NCBI GenBank assembly: GCA_965209065.1
Contig: OZ242373.1
Coordinates: forward strand, 124,001-188,000
DNA: 64,000 nucleotides
Direction: 5' to 3'
Source: CBDBUR01 sp965209065
Lineage (GTDB): Bacteria; Pseudomonadota; Alphaproteobacteria; JAPOUT01; G958296285
Below are positions 1 to 8,857 of the stretch, in pieces; position 1 is the first letter of the stretch, and each line of letters starts with the position of its first letter. The notes below the pieces were generated by a model. It saw nothing but the letters and a program-made list of their open reading frames with translations, was not told the origin of the DNA and did not search any database. A program made the translations under genes and the position numbers.

Positions 1-314
1 CCGGTCAAAACCGGCGAGCGGATTGCGGTGAGGTGCTCTTGCCCGCTGCCGTGCTGGATATTAAACCCTGCGAGGCGATTAAGAATCTCTGACGCGTGAT
101 TAGCGTTAATCTCTTTTATTTCGGTGCCACTGATAGAGCTATAGTTATTGGCTTGTTGTTCGTTGCCAAAGCCGAGCCCTATGCCTAAGACTTTTATTTT
201 GTCTATATTGCTTGGCGCGTCTGCGGCGAAAGCGCCGTTACGCGAGCAAGTTTGTAGTGTCATTAAAATGGCGGCTAAGGTTAAAACCGCCACGCCTACT
301 ATTTTTCTATTCAT
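1..314 (-). CDS. TonB-dependent receptor, N-terminal part (runs off left edge)
   Basis: Only the first 104 codons are in the window. Reading leftwards from an ATG at 314, the product starts with a signal peptide (MNRKIVGVAVLTLAAILM), then a stretch resembling the start of a TonB-receptor plug domain: a small residue cluster, then ASEILNRLAGFNI and an HG-G-E-H pattern ending in IRSPVL. This is the usual layout of outer-membrane receptors that take up siderophores, vitamins or sugars with TonB energy. The substrate cannot be read from the plug start. A GGGAGA ribosome binding site lies just upstream. It follows kdsD by 22 bases on the same strand, so it may be the last gene of a galU-kdsD operon. 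The call rests on plug-like wording only. Confidence 0.7.
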   Translation of the reverse strand, partial: MNRKIVGVAVLTLAAILMTLQTCSRNGAFAADAPSNIDKIKVLGIGLGFGNEQQANNYSSISGTEIKEINANHASEILNRLAGFNIQHGSGQEHLTAIRSPVLT

Positions 315-336
315 TATTTCTCCCTACACAATTCCC

Positions 337-1287
337 CTACACAATACCTTGCCGCAGAATATCATGGATATGGAGGATGCCAATAGGTTTGTTATTCTCG
401 ACGACAAAGAGGGTAGTAATTTTAGCTTTTTCCATTATCTCAAGGGCGGCGGAGGCGAGGGTTTCGGGGTGGATAGTTTTGGGGTTTGGAGTCATCACGT
501 CTTGGGCGGTTTTGTTAAGGATATTGTCGTTGATGTGGCGGCGGAGGTCGCCATCGGTGATGATGCCGATGAGGGTTTCGTTTTCAACCACACCGATAGA
601 GCCAAAAGCATGCGCGGATATTTTTATCAGCGCGTCTGCCATCTTTGTTTCTTTTTGGCAAAGGGGCATGTTGTCGCCTTTATGCATAATGTCGCCGACA
701 CTCATAAGCTGCGCGCCTAGCGCACCACCGGGGTGGAAGTTGCGAAAGTGTTCTTTGTCAAAACTCTTGAGCTCAAGCAGGGCGATGGCGAGCGCATCAC
801 CGGCGACCAGCTGAATGGTGGTAGAGGTGGTTGGCGCTAAGCCAAGCGAGCCTGCTTCATTTGCATTGGGCAGGGTTAGCACAATATCGGCGGCTTTACC
901 GAGCGGGCTTTCCTTGTTGGCAGTGAGCGCGATGAGCAAAACGCCAAAGCGCCGCGAATAATTTATCAGAGGTTTAAGCTCGGTTGTTTCTCCCGACCAA
1001 GAAAGTATCATCAAGGCATCTTGTTTTGTAATCATTCCCAAATCGCCGTGCGCGGCTTCGGCGGAATGAACAAACTGCGCGGGGCAGCCGGTTGAAGCGA
1101 GTGTCGCGACAATTTTTCGCGCGATGTGTCCGCTCTTACCCATACCCGAAACAATCACGCGACCTGATATATCGTTTAAGGCTTGAACCGCTTTGACCCA
1201 CTCACCATCAATAGAGCTCAATAGTTTTTTGAGCCCATCAATTTCTGTTTCAATGACGTTCAGCACCGCGTTTTTACTATCTGTCAT
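337..1287 (-). CDS. kdsD: Arabinose-5-phosphate isomerase KdsD (KpsF/GutQ family)
   Basis: The 316-residue product interconverts ribulose 5-phosphate and arabinose 5-phosphate, the first step of CMP-Kdo synthesis for lipopolysaccharide. An N-terminal SIS sugar-isomerase domain (roughly residues 35-170) carries GMGKSGHIARK, the AEAAHGDLGM stretch and SWSGET. Two CBS motifs follow (about 200-316). Length and order match the KpsF/GutQ family (about 320 residues). Its start overlaps the end of galU by four bases (ATGA), which points to translational coupling. In many proteobacteria kdsD sits with lptC/lptA; here it is followed by a TonB receptor instead. The KdsD versus GutQ split cannot be settled from motifs, but the nucleotide-sugar neighbour favours KdsD. 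Confidence 0.9.
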   Translation of the reverse strand: MTDSKNAVLNVIETEIDGLKKLLSSIDGEWVKAVQALNDISGRVIVSGMGKSGHIARKIVATLASTGCPAQFVHSAEAAHGDLGMITKQDALMILSWSGETTELKPLINYSRRFGVLLIALTANKESPLGKAADIVLTLPNANEAGSLGLAPTTSTTIQLVAGDALAIALLELKSFDKEHFRNFHPGGALGAQLMSVGDIMHKGDNMPLCQKETKMADALIKISAHAFGSIGVVENETLIGIITDGDLRRHINDNILNKTAQDVMTPNPKTIHPETLASAALEIMEKAKITTLFVVENNKPIGILHIHDILRQGIV

Positions 1288-2141
1288 AATGAATCGTATT
1301 CCCCATTAAAATTTTCATCGCTAAAACTTTTTTGCGTTTTGATGTAAGCTTCTTTTGTGCCGCAGTCGAAACGCTTGCCTTGATAGAGGTAGCCATAGAG
1401 AGGGGTTGTTGCGCGCGCGGCTTCAATCGCATCGGTAATTTGGATTTCACCAACTGCGCCCGCGCTTGTTTTATCAATAAACTCAAATATATTCGGGTTG
1501 AGGATATACCTGCCAATCAAGGCGAGTTGAGACGGAGGGTTCGCGCTTGGCTTTTCAACCACGCCGCTTGCTTTGATGAGGCAGCCCTCCTGCTGTTTTA
1601 CCGCCATAATGCCATAACGAGAAGTTTCGCTTTCGGGCACTTTTTCTATGGCAATCATATTGTTTTCGCCGTCCAGCTTGAGCCACTGCTCTTTCATCTG
1701 CGCGAGCACCGACCCTGCGCGCCCGCGCCCTTGTCCTTGTAGAAGGTCATCGGGCAGGAGCACCGCGAAGGGCTCGTCGATTTCCGCCGCGCCGCAGTGG
1801 ATAGCATGCCCTAAACCCAAAGAGGCAGGCTGCTGAATAAAAACAGCCTCATCGAGCACGAGCTCTCGTAATAATTCCAGCGAATCAAAGGCTTTCTGCG
1901 CGGTTAGCTTTTGCTCCAGCTTGGGTGCGGGTGAGAAGTAATCCCTAAGTTGCGGGAGGTTATCGCCCGCGACAAAAACGAATTTCCTTATCCCCGCCTC
2001 TCTCGCCTCATTGACCGCATATTGAATCAGAGGCAAGCCGCCAACGGGTAGAAGCTCTTTGGGCACGGCTTTTGTCATTGGCAAGAGGCGTCTGCCTATG
2101 CCAGCCACGGGAAACAGGGCGGTTGTTAAATTTTTCGTCAT
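1284..2141 (-). CDS. galU: UTP--glucose-1-phosphate uridylyltransferase
   Basis: GalU joins glucose 1-phosphate to UTP to give UDP-glucose for polysaccharide and envelope glycan synthesis. The N terminus has the nucleotidyltransferase signature (FPVAGIGRRLLPMTKAVPKE) and the lysine-rich active-site loop. Further on are EKP (VVEKPSANPP), GRYIL and the FDCGTKEAY stretch typical of bacterial GalU. Its 285 residues fit the family (about 290). It is transcribed away from the lytic transglycosylase gene across a 56-base AT-rich gap that should hold promoters for both. The last codons overlap kdsD. The call is secure at family level; specificity for glucose 1-phosphate is inferred. Confidence 0.93.
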   Translation of the reverse strand: MTKNLTTALFPVAGIGRRLLPMTKAVPKELLPVGGLPLIQYAVNEAREAGIRKFVFVAGDNLPQLRDYFSPAPKLEQKLTAQKAFDSLELLRELVLDEAVFIQQPASLGLGHAIHCGAAEIDEPFAVLLPDDLLQGQGRGRAGSVLAQMKEQWLKLDGENNMIAIEKVPESETSRYGIMAVKQQEGCLIKASGVVEKPSANPPSQLALIGRYILNPNIFEFIDKTSAGAVGEIQITDAIEAARATTPLYGYLYQGKRFDCGTKEAYIKTQKSFSDENFNGEYDSL

Positions 2142-2197
2142 AAATGCTTAACCTTTTGAGCTATTATATATGGTAATATATCTAACAGAGAGTAAAT

Positions 2198-3802
2198 ATG
2201 GTAGATATGTTTAGTCGGCTAAGTTTTTTATTTTTTTTGTTTTGCTTTCCTGCGCTTTCGTGGGCGCAGGAGGAGTCTTTAGGTGCGCCAGCAGGTGTGG
2301 GTGCGGTTGCGCCAGAAGATGTAGTTGCCCCACCTTCTCAAGTGCCGATTAGCCCCCCGATTAACACAGAAGATTATATTTATAGCGCAGACCGAATTGC
2401 GGTTTGGCTAGATAACTTTCGCACGCAAGCACTTGAGGCGAAAGTTTCGGCGACATTTTTTGACAAGGCGTTTGAGAACTTTAAGCCCGAAGCGAAAGTT
2501 GTTGCGGCTGCCAACTTCCAGCCTGAGTTCAAGACACCCCCCGGTGAATATATTGAGAAGATGTTATCGCCGGTGCGTATTAGCAAGGGGAAAAAAATGC
2601 TTTACGAGAATGCGAATACGCTAGAAAAGGTTGAGCGTCTTTATGGTGTGGATAGGCATATTCTCGTAGCGATTTGGGGCATTGAAACGAATTACGGCAC
2701 AACGATGGGCGGACATCATGTTGTTTATGCTCTGGCGACTCTGGCGATAGAGGGCAACCGCAAAGTTTTTGCCGAGAAGCAGCTCTTGGCGCTTTTACCC
2801 ATATTAGAGAAGGAAGGGTTGCCGATAGATAGTCCGGGCTCTTGGGCGGGAGCGATGGGTCAGATGCAATTTATTCCGACAACTTACGCCGACTACGCGC
2901 GCGATGTCGATGGAGACGGCAAACGCGACATCTGGCATAGTTTAGAAGATAGTTTAGGTTCGGCGGCTTACTATCTCAAGCGTTCGGGTTGGGTATCGGG
3001 TATGTTTTGGGGAATAGAGGTTGAAACGCCTAAGGAATTTCAATTTGATAAAAAAGAGGACAAGCAGCAAAAGATAGCAGGCTGGTTTGATGAGGGTTAT
3101 CAAGCCTCCTTCGGCACGGACGCTCGGCATAAGGAGTGGTATGAGCAAGAGGCGCGTTTGGTTAAGATAAAACCTCACACGCCTGCTTTTTTGGTTACGA
3201 AAAATTTTAAGGCTCTATTGAAATATAATAACGCGTCAATTTACGCTTTAGCGGTCGGGCTTTTGGCAGATAGGTTGCGCGGTGCGCATCCAACAAAAAC
3301 GGCTTGGCTCAAAGTGCCTTTAGAAAAATGGACGAAAGCAGAAATAGAGGAGATACAAAGCTCGCTCAATCAGCTTGGTTTTGATTCGGGCGAGATAGAT
3401 GGGATTATAGGTCGCGAGACGCTTCAAGCCTTTCACGCGTGGCAAGCAAGCAGAGAGCTAGAAAAGAGCAAGCCGCGCAAAAAAGAAGTGGCGGCACTTC
3501 ACAAGCAAGCGAAATATCTAAATAGGGACGAGATAAAAGAGCTACAGCAGACGCTCACGGCTTTAGGGTTTGACGCGGGCACCGCCGATGGTCTGGTGGG
3601 TCAGCGCACGCGCACCGCGCTTCGCGCCTTCCAGCAAAATGCGGGTTTTATTGTCAATGGCGACCCAACCCGTGCTATGCTGATAGCGTTAAGCGAGAAA
3701 GTTAAAGAGGGGGAGGCGGAGCAATTCGAGGAGAGGACTCAAAATGACAGCCCAGCAGAGCAACCTAAACGCGAGGAGCAATCCGAGCCAACAGAAGAAT
3801 AA
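2198..3802 (+). CDS. Lytic murein transglycosylase (MltB-like) with two peptidoglycan-binding domains
   Basis: The 534-residue secreted enzyme should cleave peptidoglycan glycan strands non-hydrolytically in the periplasm. A signal peptide (LFFLFCFPALSWA) is followed by a proline-rich linker and an SLT/MltB-type catalytic domain of about residues 60-370. The likely catalytic glutamate is E163 in IWGIETNYGT; GSWAGAMGQMQF and DVDGDGKRDIW also match the family. Two peptidoglycan-binding type 1 repeats follow (about 388-425 and 447-490), each with the LGFD-G-DG-G motif. The acidic tail is low complexity and overlaps the next gene by 59 bases. A GAGAG ribosome binding site precedes the ATG; an alternative ATG lies three codons in. 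Confidence 0.9.
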   Translation: MVDMFSRLSFLFFLFCFPALSWAQEESLGAPAGVGAVAPEDVVAPPSQVPISPPINTEDYIYSADRIAVWLDNFRTQALEAKVSATFFDKAFENFKPEAKVVAAANFQPEFKTPPGEYIEKMLSPVRISKGKKMLYENANTLEKVERLYGVDRHILVAIWGIETNYGTTMGGHHVVYALATLAIEGNRKVFAEKQLLALLPILEKEGLPIDSPGSWAGAMGQMQFIPTTYADYARDVDGDGKRDIWHSLEDSLGSAAYYLKRSGWVSGMFWGIEVETPKEFQFDKKEDKQQKIAGWFDEGYQASFGTDARHKEWYEQEARLVKIKPHTPAFLVTKNFKALLKYNNASIYALAVGLLADRLRGAHPTKTAWLKVPLEKWTKAEIEEIQSSLNQLGFDSGEIDGIIGRETLQAFHAWQASRELEKSKPRKKEVAALHKQAKYLNRDEIKELQQTLTALGFDAGTADGLVGQRTRTALRAFQQNAGFIVNGDPTRAMLIALSEKVKEGEAEQFEERTQNDSPAEQPKREEQSEPTEE

Positions 3803-4739
3803 CGCGCTTGAGGAAATCAAGGCGGGTTTTTTAGCCAGCGGATACATCTCGACTGATGAAATTGCGATGGCGGTTTATCTTGCCCATCAGCTAAAGAAGC
3901 CGCTTTTGATAGAAGGTCCGCCGGGCGCGGGCAAGACCGAGCTTGCGAACGCGGCGGCGGTCTATTTCAAAAAGCCGCTTATTCGCCTGCAGTGCTACGA
4001 GGGGCTAGACGAAGCCAAAACGCTGTATGAGTGGAAGTATGCCAAGCAGCTACTTTATATTCAGCTTCTGCGCGAGAATTTAGGCTCTATCGCGAAAGAC
4101 GCCAAGGATATAAAGGAAGCGGCGGAGAAGATTCATTCGTTAGAGGATATATTTTTTAGCGAGCATTTTTTAGAGCGCCGCCCGCTGCTTTCGGCGCTGG
4201 AGGCGCGCGCGGGCGCGGTGCTGCTGATAGACGAAATCGATAAGGCGGACGAGGAGTTCGAGGCTTTTCTGCTAGAGCTTTTAAGCGACTGGCAGATTAG
4301 CATTCCTGAGCTAGGGGTGGTGAAGGCGAAGACGCCGCCTTTTGTTGTGCTCACGAGCAACGGCGTGCGCGAGTTGGGCGGACCTTTGCGGCGGCGTTGT
4401 TTGCATTTATTTTTGAACTTCCCCGATGTTGCTTTAGAGGAGCGGATTATCAAAGCGCGTGTCCCCGAAGCGCACGAGAATCTTCGCGTGCAGCTTGTTT
4501 GGTTTGTGCGTCAATTACGCGAGGAGAATCTTCGCAAGAAGCCTTCCGTTGCTGAGGTGGTAGATTGGGCGCGTGCGCTGGTTCTGCTCCAAGCCGATGA
4601 GCTAGATGAGTCTCTTGTCAAATCGACGCTCAACTTGCTGTTAAAAATAGAGAGCGACCGGGAGCAAATTTTTCCGCATGTGGGAAAACTTTTAACCGAA
4701 ACCGAGCGCGCCACGCAAGACAGAAAGGGAGAGGGGTAG
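3744..4739 (+). CDS. MoxR-family AAA+ ATPase
   Basis: The product is a 331-residue AAA+ ATPase with Walker A GPPGAGKT (residues 58-65), Walker B in LLIDEIDKAD, and the sensor stretch LTSNGVREL followed by an arginine finger region (LRRRCLH). MoxR proteins act as chaperone-like ATPases with a VWA partner, often for metal-cofactor insertion or envelope stress. The next gene encodes such a partner and overlaps by one base. The reading frame opens within the 3' end of the transglycosylase gene, and no later ATG fits before the conserved domain, so the 59-base overlap looks real; an AGGAG site precedes the ATG. The target enzyme of this pair is unknown. Confidence 0.85.
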   Translation: MTAQQSNLNARSNPSQQKNNALEEIKAGFLASGYISTDEIAMAVYLAHQLKKPLLIEGPPGAGKTELANAAAVYFKKPLIRLQCYEGLDEAKTLYEWKYAKQLLYIQLLRENLGSIAKDAKDIKEAAEKIHSLEDIFFSEHFLERRPLLSALEARAGAVLLIDEIDKADEEFEAFLLELLSDWQISIPELGVVKAKTPPFVVLTSNGVRELGGPLRRRCLHLFLNFPDVALEERIIKARVPEAHENLRVQLVWFVRQLREENLRKKPSVAEVVDWARALVLLQADELDESLVKSTLNLLLKIESDREQIFPHVGKLLTETERATQDRKGEG

Positions 4740-5983
4740 TGCTCAGCGGTCTTGTTGCCGCGTGTCGCGCGGCGGGGTTAAGGATATCGGCGGCAGAAAC
4801 GTTAGACGGCATTCAAGCGGCTTCGCGCATTGGCTGGGAGGATAGGGAGCAGCTCAAAATGGCTTTGGGATTGGCGCTGGTCAAAACGGCGGAGGACAAA
4901 AAAGCCTTCAATAGCTGTTTTGATAGATATTTTTTATTGCGCGCACCGCAAGACGGGGCATCGAGCGAAGCGCAAGAGTCGCAAATGGCAGAGATGATGC
5001 AAGCGGCGAAAGATATTGAGTTAGACAAGATAGAATTATTTACCCAGCGTGGTCTTTATGTGCGGCGCTTGGTTGATGAGGTGCTCGCGCGCCAAGCTGG
5101 TTCCGGTGAAGGTGGCGAGGGCAGCGATGGTGCGCAAGGCGCGCAAGACGAGGAAGCATTAGAGCAAGCGCGCGCGCAGGCACGTTTTTTGGTAGATAGG
5201 CAGTTAGAGATTGCACAAGGAGAAACGAGTTTTAAGACACGCAGTGAAATGTTAATGGATAGGGTTTTCACCGAGACCGACCAGCGTGATTTAGAAATCA
5301 TGTCTTATCAGGTGAAGCGTTTGGCGAAGAAGTTAGCACTTGCGAGCACGCGGCGTCATAAGAAAGATATTCGTGGCGTTCCAAACATCGGTCGTTCTTT
5401 GCGGGCGAACTTAAAGAATGATGGTCAAATGTTTAATTTAGTTTGGAAGCAGAAGAAGATGAATCGCCCACGTATTTTTGTAATGTGTGATGTATCGGGT
5501 TCGGTATCGTCGGCGGTTCGATTTTTGCTAATGTTTTTGTATAATTTAACCGAGGTGGTTCGCAGTGTTCGGGCTTTTGCTTTTTCGAATCGTCTGGGGG
5601 AGGTATCGGGTTTATTTAGCGAGAGCGAGTTTGCCGATGCTTATAGTCAAACCTTGCGTTTATATGGCGGCGGCTCGACAGATTACGGCGCGAGTTTCAA
5701 GGATTTAGAAGAGTTGTTATCGGGTTCGATTGACCGCAAGACGATATTGATTATTTTGGGAGATGCGCGTTCCAATTACGGCGATTGCGGCGCGGATACT
5801 CTGGCGCGTTTGAGCAGGTTAGCGGGTCGTGTTTTGTGGTTAAACCCTGAGAGCAAGAATCTGTGGGGTTCGGGAGATTCGGAGATGGAGCGTTTGGGTT
5901 CTTTGTGTCACGAGGCTTATTGGTGTCATACTTTGCGCCAGCTCACACACATCATCGACGACGTCCTCAAGGTCAGAGTTTAA
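4739..5983 (+). CDS. CoxE-like VWA-domain protein
   Basis: The 414-residue partner of the MoxR ATPase starts with GTG and shares one base with the previous stop. The C-terminal half is a von Willebrand factor A domain with the MIDAS motif DVSGS (near residue 250), a later threonine in GGSTDYG and the acidic D in LGDARSNYGD. The N-terminal half is helical with an acidic glycine-rich linker (about residues 120-140). The NIGRSLRANLKNDG stretch before the VWA domain is typical of the CoxE/VWA-containing family. In carbon monoxide dehydrogenase loci the CoxD/CoxE pair matures the active site, but no such enzyme is nearby, so the client is unknown. Confidence 0.85.
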   Translation: MLSGLVAACRAAGLRISAAETLDGIQAASRIGWEDREQLKMALGLALVKTAEDKKAFNSCFDRYFLLRAPQDGASSEAQESQMAEMMQAAKDIELDKIELFTQRGLYVRRLVDEVLARQAGSGEGGEGSDGAQGAQDEEALEQARAQARFLVDRQLEIAQGETSFKTRSEMLMDRVFTETDQRDLEIMSYQVKRLAKKLALASTRRHKKDIRGVPNIGRSLRANLKNDGQMFNLVWKQKKMNRPRIFVMCDVSGSVSSAVRFLLMFLYNLTEVVRSVRAFAFSNRLGEVSGLFSESEFADAYSQTLRLYGGGSTDYGASFKDLEELLSGSIDRKTILIILGDARSNYGDCGADTLARLSRLAGRVLWLNPESKNLWGSGDSEMERLGSLCHEAYWCHTLRQLTHIIDDVLKVRV

Positions 5984-5988
5984 GGAAT

Positions 5989-6588
5989 TTATACACGTGC
6001 TTTTGCGCTAACAATTTTATTAAACTCCTTTGGGTCATGCCAATAACAACCAACACAAGAGCCTCTATAAGTCCCATTTCCTTTTGTTTGGCTAACACTA
6101 TAGCCGAGTTTTTTTGCGTCAAAGCGTTTTTCTGTATTGCGACATTCTTTACAATGTTGCCGCTTGGCATTATTTACCGCTTTTGATAAAGGTTGGAAAT
6201 CAGATAAACGTACTCGTTTTGAGTCAGACAAACGAGGATCATCGCGCCGTCCATCTTTATGGTCAATCTCTACACTGCTGATAGAAAGCACCACGCATTT
6301 CTTATTAAGCAAATCCTTTCTAATATGTTGTGGGATATGTTTTTTGATAGGAACTTTCTTAAAACCATGTAATTCAATATAGATTATCCTGTTTTTCTCT
6401 TTGCCGCGTTTAATATTGAATATGTGACCTAAGCTGCCGTCATCACGACACCACCCGCCGCCATTGCCAAGCACAAGACTTTTATATTTTCCAACAAACT
6501 CGCTCACTTGAACTTTGCGGGAGAAGCCTTGTTTATCTGGCTGAGCTAATTCATAAAACAATGAGGCAAGGCTGCCTTCTCTAAACAT
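5989..6588 (-). CDS. HNH-type restriction endonuclease (probable type II)
   Basis: The 199-residue product ends in a beta-beta-alpha-metal (HNH) nuclease fold: VEIDHKDGRRDD (general-base histidine about H110), then PLSKAVNNAKRQHCKEC with asparagines near 139-140, and two structural cysteine pairs (C146/C149 and C178/C181) that could bind zinc. The N-terminal 100 residues should hold DNA recognition. Its start overlaps the end of the DNA methyltransferase gene by eight bases on the same strand, the classic layout of a type II restriction-modification unit. The recognition site cannot be read from sequence. The alternative, a lone homing-type HNH protein, is less likely given the methyltransferase. 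Confidence 0.75.
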   Translation of the reverse strand: MFREGSLASLFYELAQPDKQGFSRKVQVSEFVGKYKSLVLGNGGGWCRDDGSLGHIFNIKRGKEKNRIIYIELHGFKKVPIKKHIPQHIRKDLLNKKCVVLSISSVEIDHKDGRRDDPRLSDSKRVRLSDFQPLSKAVNNAKRQHCKECRNTEKRFDAKKLGYSVSQTKGNGTYRGSCVGCYWHDPKEFNKIVSAKARV

Positions 6589-7351
6589 GTTTCACTCTCT
6601 TTTTTGCCGCCTTTACATAGCCTGCGTCAATATCGCAACCCGCAAACTTTCGCCCGGTTTTAATTGCGGCAATAGCAGTCGTGCCACTTCCAAGAAAAGG
6701 GTCAATAACAATATCGTTCGAGTCGCTATGTTTTTCAATAAGCTCGCAAAATAAATCGAGAGGCTTTTGTGTGGGGTGGGTGCGTTGCCCATTATGACGC
6801 GGAATCGGATAATGATAAATGCCATTATCATATTTTCCATAAAAAGTAGGCGAGCCTCCTTTGACTCCAACAACCGCAATCTCGCGGCTGTTTGATAAAT
6901 AGGTCGCGCGCATATTAAGCGGCACTGGATTTGTTTTTTGCCACATCAAAACGCGAAGCATTTTGAATCCTGCGGCTGTCATTGCCTCCGACAAATGCGA
7001 TAACTTCCATAAATCATACCAGACAATTGCCGTCCCGCCTTGTCGCAAGACCCTATACATAGCCTCTGACATTTTATTTAGATCAATCTGTTTATTGTCC
7101 CATTCGCCAAATTCCATGCTAACCGCAAAACGCTGGACGCCTTTTTTGACTTTTGAGAATCCAGTTTTGCGGCTAATCGTATATGGCGGGTCAGTGAGTA
7201 TTAAATCCACGCTTCCATGCGCCATTTTATTCATAAAAGCGGCAAAGTCGCGGCACTCAATAGTGCAATCTGATTCTTTTTTATGCGCGACTTCCACTTC
7301 GGCAGGAAAGCCGTCAAAAAGTTCAAACGCTGATAGGACACTTTTGCTCAT
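6581..7351 (-). CDS. Site-specific DNA methyltransferase (N6-adenine/N4-cytosine, N6_N4 family)
   Basis: This 256-residue SAM-dependent enzyme should protect the host from the adjacent HNH endonuclease. Motif IV is DPPY (residues 54-57), consistent with N6-adenine methylation. It comes before the SAM-binding motif I (FLGSGTT, about residues 219-225), the order of the beta group. HPTQKPLDLFCELI is the usual motif X-like helix. Between them GEWDNK and the TNPVPLNMRATYLSN segment form part of the target-recognition region. It is translated before the nuclease, which gives methylation a head start. It lies between chromosomal housekeeping genes (VWA protein and gltD), which suggests insertion as a cassette. 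Confidence 0.88.
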   Translation of the reverse strand: MSKSVLSAFELFDGFPAEVEVAHKKESDCTIECRDFAAFMNKMAHGSVDLILTDPPYTISRKTGFSKVKKGVQRFAVSMEFGEWDNKQIDLNKMSEAMYRVLRQGGTAIVWYDLWKLSHLSEAMTAAGFKMLRVLMWQKTNPVPLNMRATYLSNSREIAVVGVKGGSPTFYGKYDNGIYHYPIPRHNGQRTHPTQKPLDLFCELIEKHSDSNDIVIDPFLGSGTTAIAAIKTGRKFAGCDIDAGYVKAAKKRVKHV

Positions 7352-7443
7352 AGATGATTCTTCTATAACATTTTGAAAAAAAAAGTAATAAAAATCAAGC
7401 TCTTTTATAAAGCAAATTGGGGATAAAAATTAAAAATGAGCCT

Positions 7444-8847
7444 TCATCGTGGCAGTTCGCTCTTGCCAAGAACGAATTCATCGACGGCGCGGGCGGTTTG
7501 TCTGCCCTCGCGGATAGCCCACACCACCAGCGACTGACCCCGCCTCATATCGCCGCAGGCGAACACCTTATCAAGCGACGTTTTATAATCGCGCGTATTC
7601 GCGGCGACATTGCCGCGTTCATCTAGGCGCGCGCCGCTATTTTTTATCAAGCCCTCGTGCGTGGGGTGGAGAAAGCCCATCGCGAGCAACACCAGTTCGG
7701 CTTTTATTCTAAACTGGCTGCCGTCAATTTTGTTCATCGTGTCGTCTAGCTGAACGCACTCGAGGGCGGCGACCTTGCCGTTTTCGCCGATGAAGCGTTC
7801 GGTCATCACGGAGAACGCGCGTTTCGCGCCTTCCTCTTGGCTAGAGGAGGTGCGTAGTTTCAGCGGCCAGTCGGGCCAGACGAGCGCTTTATTTTCCATC
7901 AAAGGAGGCTTGGGCATAATCTCGAGCTGCTGGACGGAGAGCGCGGATTGGCGAAAGCTGGTGCCGATACAATCGGAGCCGGTGTCGCCGCCGCCGATAA
8001 CGACAACATTTTTGCTTCCGGCCATAATGGGTTTTTGGAGAACGGGTTCGTTGCTCACGCGGCGATTTTGCTGCGGCAGAAAATCCATAGCGAAGTGGAT
8101 ATTATCGAGCTCGCGCCCTTCGATAGGCAGGTCGCGCGGGCACTCGGCACCAACCGCAAGCACGATAGCATGATAAGCATTAAGCTCATTAAGATGAGTG
8201 ATAGACTTTTGGTAATGGAAGCGCACGCCTTCGTTTTCCATTTGTTCGATGCGTCTATCGATGATATATTTTTCCATTTTGAAATCGGGGATACCATAGC
8301 GCAGGAGTCCGCCGGCTTTAGCATTTTTCTCGAAGACATCAACAGCATAGCCGATGCGCGCGAGTTGTTGAGCGCATGCAAGTCCTGCGGGTCCCGCACC
8401 GATAATCGCGACTTGCTTACCATTTTTAGTAGCGGGTGGTTCGGGTGTTATCCATTCTTCCTGCCAGCCCCTATCGACAATCGCGCACTCAATCGTTTTG
8501 ATAGTAACGGGTTCATTTTCTATATTGAGGGTGCAAGCGGCTTCGCATGGCGCGGGGCAGATACGCCCGGTAAATTCGGGGAAGTTGTTAGTAGAGTGGA
8601 GGTTTTGCAAAGCGGTGCGCCAATCATTTTGATAAACGAGTTCGTTCCAATCGGGGATTTGGTTATTAACCGGGCAGCCTTGATGACAAAAGGGGATACC
8701 GCAATCCATACAGCGCGCGGCTTGTTTTCGGGTGGCTTCCTCGCTAAGAGGCAGAATGAATTCTCTAAAGTTGCGCACGCGGTCGGCGACCGGAAGGTTG
8801 CGCCTATCCTGTCTGCCAATTTCCAAAAATCCTGTAATTTTCCCCAT
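7444..8847 (-). CDS. gltD: Glutamate synthase (NADPH) small subunit
   Basis: GltD passes electrons from NADPH through FAD and iron-sulfur clusters to the large subunit for glutamate synthesis. The 467-residue product has N-terminal cysteine clusters (CMDCGIPFC-x2-GCP), an FAD-binding motif (IIGAGPAGLACA) and an NADPH-binding motif (VVIGGGDTGSDC), ending with the FAD-site block ACGDMRRGQSLVVWA. The open frame extends 22 codons further upstream, but the ATG at 8847 is preferred: it begins MGKITGFLEIGRQ as in the family and has a GGGA ribosome site; the longer form would overlap gltB. It is ten bases after gltB and clearly co-transcribed. Confidence 0.95.
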   Translation of the reverse strand: MGKITGFLEIGRQDRRNLPVADRVRNFREFILPLSEEATRKQAARCMDCGIPFCHQGCPVNNQIPDWNELVYQNDWRTALQNLHSTNNFPEFTGRICPAPCEAACTLNIENEPVTIKTIECAIVDRGWQEEWITPEPPATKNGKQVAIIGAGPAGLACAQQLARIGYAVDVFEKNAKAGGLLRYGIPDFKMEKYIIDRRIEQMENEGVRFHYQKSITHLNELNAYHAIVLAVGAECPRDLPIEGRELDNIHFAMDFLPQQNRRVSNEPVLQKPIMAGSKNVVVIGGGDTGSDCIGTSFRQSALSVQQLEIMPKPPLMENKALVWPDWPLKLRTSSSQEEGAKRAFSVMTERFIGENGKVAALECVQLDDTMNKIDGSQFRIKAELVLLAMGFLHPTHEGLIKNSGARLDERGNVAANTRDYKTSLDKVFACGDMRRGQSLVVWAIREGRQTARAVDEFVLGKSELPR

Positions 8848-8857
8848 AATGTTCCCG

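Noticed and set aside
148..814. Plus-strand open frames opposite kdsD and the TonB receptor
   Set aside because: They run antisense to strongly conserved minus-strand genes and show no domain or ribosome-site support.
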